Assembly: GCF_037080055.1 (NCBI RefSeq)
Contig: NZ_JBAOJI010000010.1
Coordinates: forward strand, 18,928 to 82,927
Length of the DNA stretch: 64,000 nucleotides
Direction of reading: 5' to 3'
From: Halovenus sp037080055
Lineage (GTDB): Archaea > Halobacteriota > Halobacteria > Halobacteriales > Haloarculaceae
Shown here: positions 61,309 through 64,000 of the stretch, piece after piece
How the letters are laid out: each line of letters opens with the position of its first letter
Position numbering within the stretch: position 1 is the first letter of the stretch
The notes under the pieces: model-generated
Told to the model about the DNA's origin: nothing
Databases searched by the model: none
The model's input: only the letters and a program-made list of their open reading frames with translations
Translations under genes and position numbers: made by a program

Positions 61309-62664
61309 TTAGTCAAAATCCGAAAGATTCGGCGTCGACGCCGTCCCGATCTGATCGAATTCAATCCCATCAAGTCGTGGAATACTATTCAACACGTCAA
61401 TAACGATGTCAGAACTCACCTGCAGCGAGAAATGCCATGCCGGACCGCCTCTAGACCCTCCAGCTTTCTTCCGCGCGGTAATGATGCCTTGCATATCTAA
61501 ATCAAGAAGATGTTCGCGGATTCGGCGCTGGACAAGCTTATTCGACCCGAGTTCATCGGCAATCCCCGTATACACACCGTACACCGGTTTCGTGCGAGCT
61601 GGCGTATCACCTGTTTTCTCAAGAATCGTTAACGCCGCCAACGCAAGTTGAGCTTGGGTCGTCATCTCCCGCATCGCCTCACTGACCGTTTCTTTCTCCA
61701 CTTGCGACCGTGCTTTCCGGACAGTCTCTTCTGTTATGATCGCATCATCACTGACATCAGCAAACTCTCCAGCCTTCCGAAGGTACTTGATTGCCTGCCG
61801 AGCATCGCCCGTATCCTCAGCGCACAGCGCTGCGATGAGCGGAATCGCACCAGTCGTCAATACGTCGCTTTTGAATACGTACTCGTCGCCTGTGTTATCG
61901 ATTTCAACGATTTTCCAATCCGGGTTTTCAGCTGCCGCCTCGGGATCAGCAACATCACCAAGCGGGATGAGTTCCGTGTGCTGGAATGCTTTCGCAGCGC
62001 GTCGACGCAGGATTTGCTGGATTTCGTCCGCATTGTACGGACTGAACAGGATCTGGTCGTCATACAGAGAACTCTTAACTTTTGGTGAGAGGTTATCTCG
62101 CCACTGCAGATCATTACTGATCCCGATGATGCTCGGGTACACGTGCTCACCAACGTACCCTTGAGATCGTGCTCTGGGCAAGCTATACAAAAGTCGATCA
62201 TCGCTGCCGAGCGTATCGATTTCGTCAAGGACAATAATGATAGTACCGCCGATGTCGTTCATCGCGTCGAACATCATGTCCATGACAGTATCTGTCGAAT
62301 GGCCGGTAGGCCGGTCGTTCCCCGTTAGTTCCATGTAGATCCGTGAAGCAGACCTGAACGTGGTGGATAAGTCGTGAGATTGGCACGAAATATACACAGT
62401 GGTGAGGTCGAGGTGCGTCGATTCGTTTTCAGCATGCTCTTCGAGTTCAGCAAGTTCACGTTTCGCTGCAGCAGTCTTGCCTTGGCCTGCTTTACCGTAT
62501 AAGAACGCATTGTTTGCTCCGACACCACGGGCTGCTGGTCGGAGTGCCATATGGAGTTCTTCCAACTCCTCTTGACGTTCTGGGAGGTCGTCAGGACGAT
62601 GCCCTTCTCTGAGTGGTTGTTCGTCCTCGAACACCGCCGACGACGCGTCGTATCGTGATCCCAT
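61309..62664 (-). CDS. orc: Orc1/Cdc6 replication initiator
   Basis: ATG 62664 (MGSRYDASSAVF) is chosen because the longer frame would run through an origin repeat. The protein is 451 residues. Walker A AFLYGKAGQGKTAAAK is near 55-65, Walker B IIIVLDEIDTL near 140-150, then IIGISNDLQWRDNLSPKVKS (sensor-1/initiator helix region) and YNADEIQQILRRRAA. A C-terminal winged helix is expected around VYTGIADELGSNKLVQRRIR. Orc1/Cdc6 binds ORB repeats, melts the origin and loads MCM. ORB-like repeats lie just upstream, so the gene and its origin form one replicon module. It is a diverged plasmid-type paralogue rather than a chromosomal oriC1 protein. Confidence 0.85.
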   Translation of the reverse strand: MGSRYDASSAVFEDEQPLREGHRPDDLPERQEELEELHMALRPAARGVGANNAFLYGKAGQGKTAAAKRELAELEEHAENESTHLDLTTVYISCQSHDLSTTFRSASRIYMELTGNDRPTGHSTDTVMDMMFDAMNDIGGTIIIVLDEIDTLGSDDRLLYSLPRARSQGYVGEHVYPSIIGISNDLQWRDNLSPKVKSSLYDDQILFSPYNADEIQQILRRRAAKAFQHTELIPLGDVADPEAAAENPDWKIVEIDNTGDEYVFKSDVLTTGAIPLIAALCAEDTGDARQAIKYLRKAGEFADVSDDAIITEETVRKARSQVEKETVSEAMREMTTQAQLALAALTILEKTGDTPARTKPVYGVYTGIADELGSNKLVQRRIREHLLDLDMQGIITARKKAGGSRGGPAWHFSLQVSSDIVIDVLNSIPRLDGIEFDQIGTASTPNLSDFD

Positions 62665-62689
62665 TTTTGACTCTGATGATGAAGGCGTA

Positions 62690-63290
62690 CATAATAAAAC
62701 CCTAGTGTCCGGAAAGTCCAGAATGTCTGCTCTGTCCACACCCACACACACCCCAGTGTCCGCAATTCCACCGCGATGAGGACAGGGGGGCAGAAGACAG
62801 CATAAAGTAGAGAGACAGGCCTATTGTCTCTGAAACAGCCTCCGAATTGACCGGCGTGATGATATTTCTCGTCTGATACTGTCTTCCTTCTTATCTCTTT
62901 CTACTAGTCTAGGTAAAGATGCTAGTAAGTAGTAGTACAGCACTTCCTATTGCAATTGGTTTCTGTCCAGCAGACTCTTTATATACTGAACCCTCAGCAC
63001 CTGGATTTGTGACTCTTCTCTCACCCCGGAATTGCGGACACCAGGGTGTGTGGGGGTCCTGAATCCCATCCGCTTTGATTCCTCGGCTACAGAACGCCTT
63101 GTGGTGATTTTCTTCAGTTATTGAATCTGTCCATGGTGGTCACCATTCAGGAAACCATGGACACAGTCACATCCTCTCGCCCTTGACAGAGCATGCACAC
63201 GGTTCCAAGAATTACGCGTTTCGGCGGGGTATCCAACCTGTTTTCCCACCCCGGAATTGCGGACACTAGGGTGTGTGGGTGGCCTCTTTG
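62690..63290. other. Candidate orc1-dependent replication origin
   Basis: Near-identical 20-mers occur in opposite orientation on the two sides of an AT-rich stretch: ACACACCCCAGTGTCCGCAA at 62746-62765 on the left, TTGCGGACACCAGGGTGTGT at 63032-63051 and TTGCGGACACTAGGGTGTGT at 63257-63276 on the right. Each ends in a G-rich run (GTGTGGG), as in archaeal ORBs. Between 62810 and 63010 the DNA is AT-rich with TTTATATACTG, fitting an unwinding element. The whole gap 62665-63459 has no gene; its right end leads into the tnpB upstream region. Confidence 0.7.
62697..62715. other. Partial ORB-like repeat
   Basis: AACCCTAGTGTCCGGAAAG matches the ORB-like core CCCCAGTGTCCGCAA at most positions and overlaps the upstream part of orc1. 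Confidence 0.45.
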
Positions 63291-63337
63291 ACCGAGTCCC
63301 CATGCATTTGGGAGTTGTTTCGGCTCTCATACCGGAA

Positions 63338-63375
63338 ACAGCGCGGAAACCCACCCCTAAAGGGATGGGAGCAAG
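63338..63375. repeat. IS200/IS605-type element end upstream of tnpB
   Basis: GCGGAAACCCACCCCTAAAG and GGGATGGGAGCAAGC form an imperfect hairpin about 100 bases before the tnpB start. The first 17 bases (ACAGCGCGGAAACCCAC) also occur at 42481. Confidence 0.45.
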
Positions 63376-63459
63376 CGCGTACGCTCCGTGCGACAGCCCA
63401 CCGACTACGACAGGGCCAACTCCCGAATAATTTTGAATCATCAAGGCTACTTATGATGT

Positions 63460-63966
63460 ATGGAGAAGCGGCGTACTGTCCCTGTCAAACTCGACGTGGA
63501 CAGTGATGACACCGCACTTCTCCACAACACCGTAGACGAGTTCCTGTGGGCCGCTAACTACGTGACGAGCCACGCTTTCGAGGGTGAATACGTCACGACG
63601 AGCAAGACCACGCTCCACGACGAGACCTACGAGGACGTGCGAAACGACACACCGTTACACAGCAACCATGTCCAAGCCGCCCGAAACAAGGCCGCCGACG
63701 CCTGCAAGAGCGTGGTCGAAAAATGGAAGCAGGGCAAGAAAGCGTCGATGCCCCACTTCACCAGCCCACACGTCGTCTACGACCACCGTACCGCCACCTT
63801 CCACGACGAATACGTGTCGCTGGCAACCGTTGACGGGCGCATTGAAACAGACTACGTGCTTCCCGACAACGAGCGAGACACGCCCCACGCAGAATACTTT
63901 TTCTCGGATGAATACGAGACGACATCGCCGAGGGCGGCGAGGAGTTCAGTTTCGACCGGATCGTGA
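63460..63966 (+). pseudogene. tnpB: Truncated TnpB (IS200/IS605 family)
   Basis: Residues 1-155 (MEKRRTVPVKLDVDSDD, FLWAANYVTSHAFEGEYV, LHDETYEDVRNDTPLHSNHV, RNKAADACKSVVEKWKQGKK) match the N-terminal domain of haloarchaeal TnpB, the RNA-guided nuclease of IS1341-type elements. Near 63915 the frame changes to TTSPRAARSSVSTGS and stops, long before the RuvC-like DDE residues and zinc finger. A different reading frame then encodes DDIAEGGEEFSFDRIVMGYY and continues to the window edge in GC-rich chromosome-like codons. The gene is broken, by deletion or insertion at about 63910-63920. Confidence 0.7.
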
Positions 63967-64000
63967 TGGGCTATTACGACGCCTACGAGTATCTCGACAG

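Noticed and set aside
1..64000. tRNA, rRNA or SRP/RNase P RNA genes
   Set aside because: No GGTTCGAATCC-type T-arm with matching acceptor stem, and no conserved rRNA or RNase P core, was seen by eye on either strand.

Overview
The window comes from a halophilic archaeon (class Halobacteria). The predicted proteins are strongly acidic, with long Asp/Glu/Ser/Thr tails. Promoters place a TATA-like box 24-36 bases before an ATG (leaderless style). The gene set is archaeal: Orc1/Cdc6, TBP-like and TFB-like proteins, a CetZ-type tubulin, an RdfA-like protein, an archaeal SMC-related ATPase, Tat substrates and pilin-like proteins. No ribosomal, tRNA or core metabolic genes were found. Two candidate replication modules, a partition locus, a conjugation-type ATPase pair and many dispersed repeats suggest a large plasmid or integrated plasmid-like element rather than ordinary chromosome.

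Layout. 0-9.2 kb is a minus-strand run: TFB-like protein, hypothetical, CoiA-like nuclease, a winged-helix/zinc protein, hypothetical, CPBP intramembrane protease and membrane-anchored AAA ATPase. 9.3-11.7 kb is a Tat-type family 5 solute-binding protein without a transporter. 11.8-16 kb is a DnaG/TOPRIM primase coupled to a membrane protein. 16-21 kb holds hypotheticals and arrays of HNH-associated repeat domains. 21-26.5 kb holds a secreted alpha/beta hydrolase and a more GC-rich trio of unknown genes. 26.5-32.2 kb is repeat-rich: duplicated promoters, 250-bp repeats, G-rich repeats and a 300-bp stretch that is over 90% C+A. 32-36 kb holds a winged-helix protein and two membrane paralogues. 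35-41 kb holds the split TraG/VirD4-type ATPase system. 41-48 kb holds a TBP-like protein, then ParA plus a candidate centromere-binding protein, a 30-unit 9-bp tandem array, and divergent RdfA-like and SMC-like genes. 48-53 kb holds a large RepH-like protein and a structured upstream region. 53-61 kb holds a CetZ-like protein, a YdjM-type hydrolase, three pilin-like proteins and a Tat lipoprotein. 61-63.3 kb is orc1/cdc6 with its own ORB-like origin. The right edge has a broken tnpB.

How the parts may work together. Orc1 with inverted ORB-like repeats, and perhaps the RepH-like protein, would start replication, with the primase assisting. ParA, its acidic partner, RdfA-like and SMC-like genes surround a perfectly phased 9-bp array that looks like a centromere; this is the best candidate for a little-described system. 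The ATPase pair would move DNA. The TBP-like and TFB-like proteins may provide element-specific transcription. An inverted repeat built on TACACAG sits about 75-95 bases upstream of at least eight genes and looks like a shared operator. Functional statements are inferences from sequence patterns; no database search was possible.
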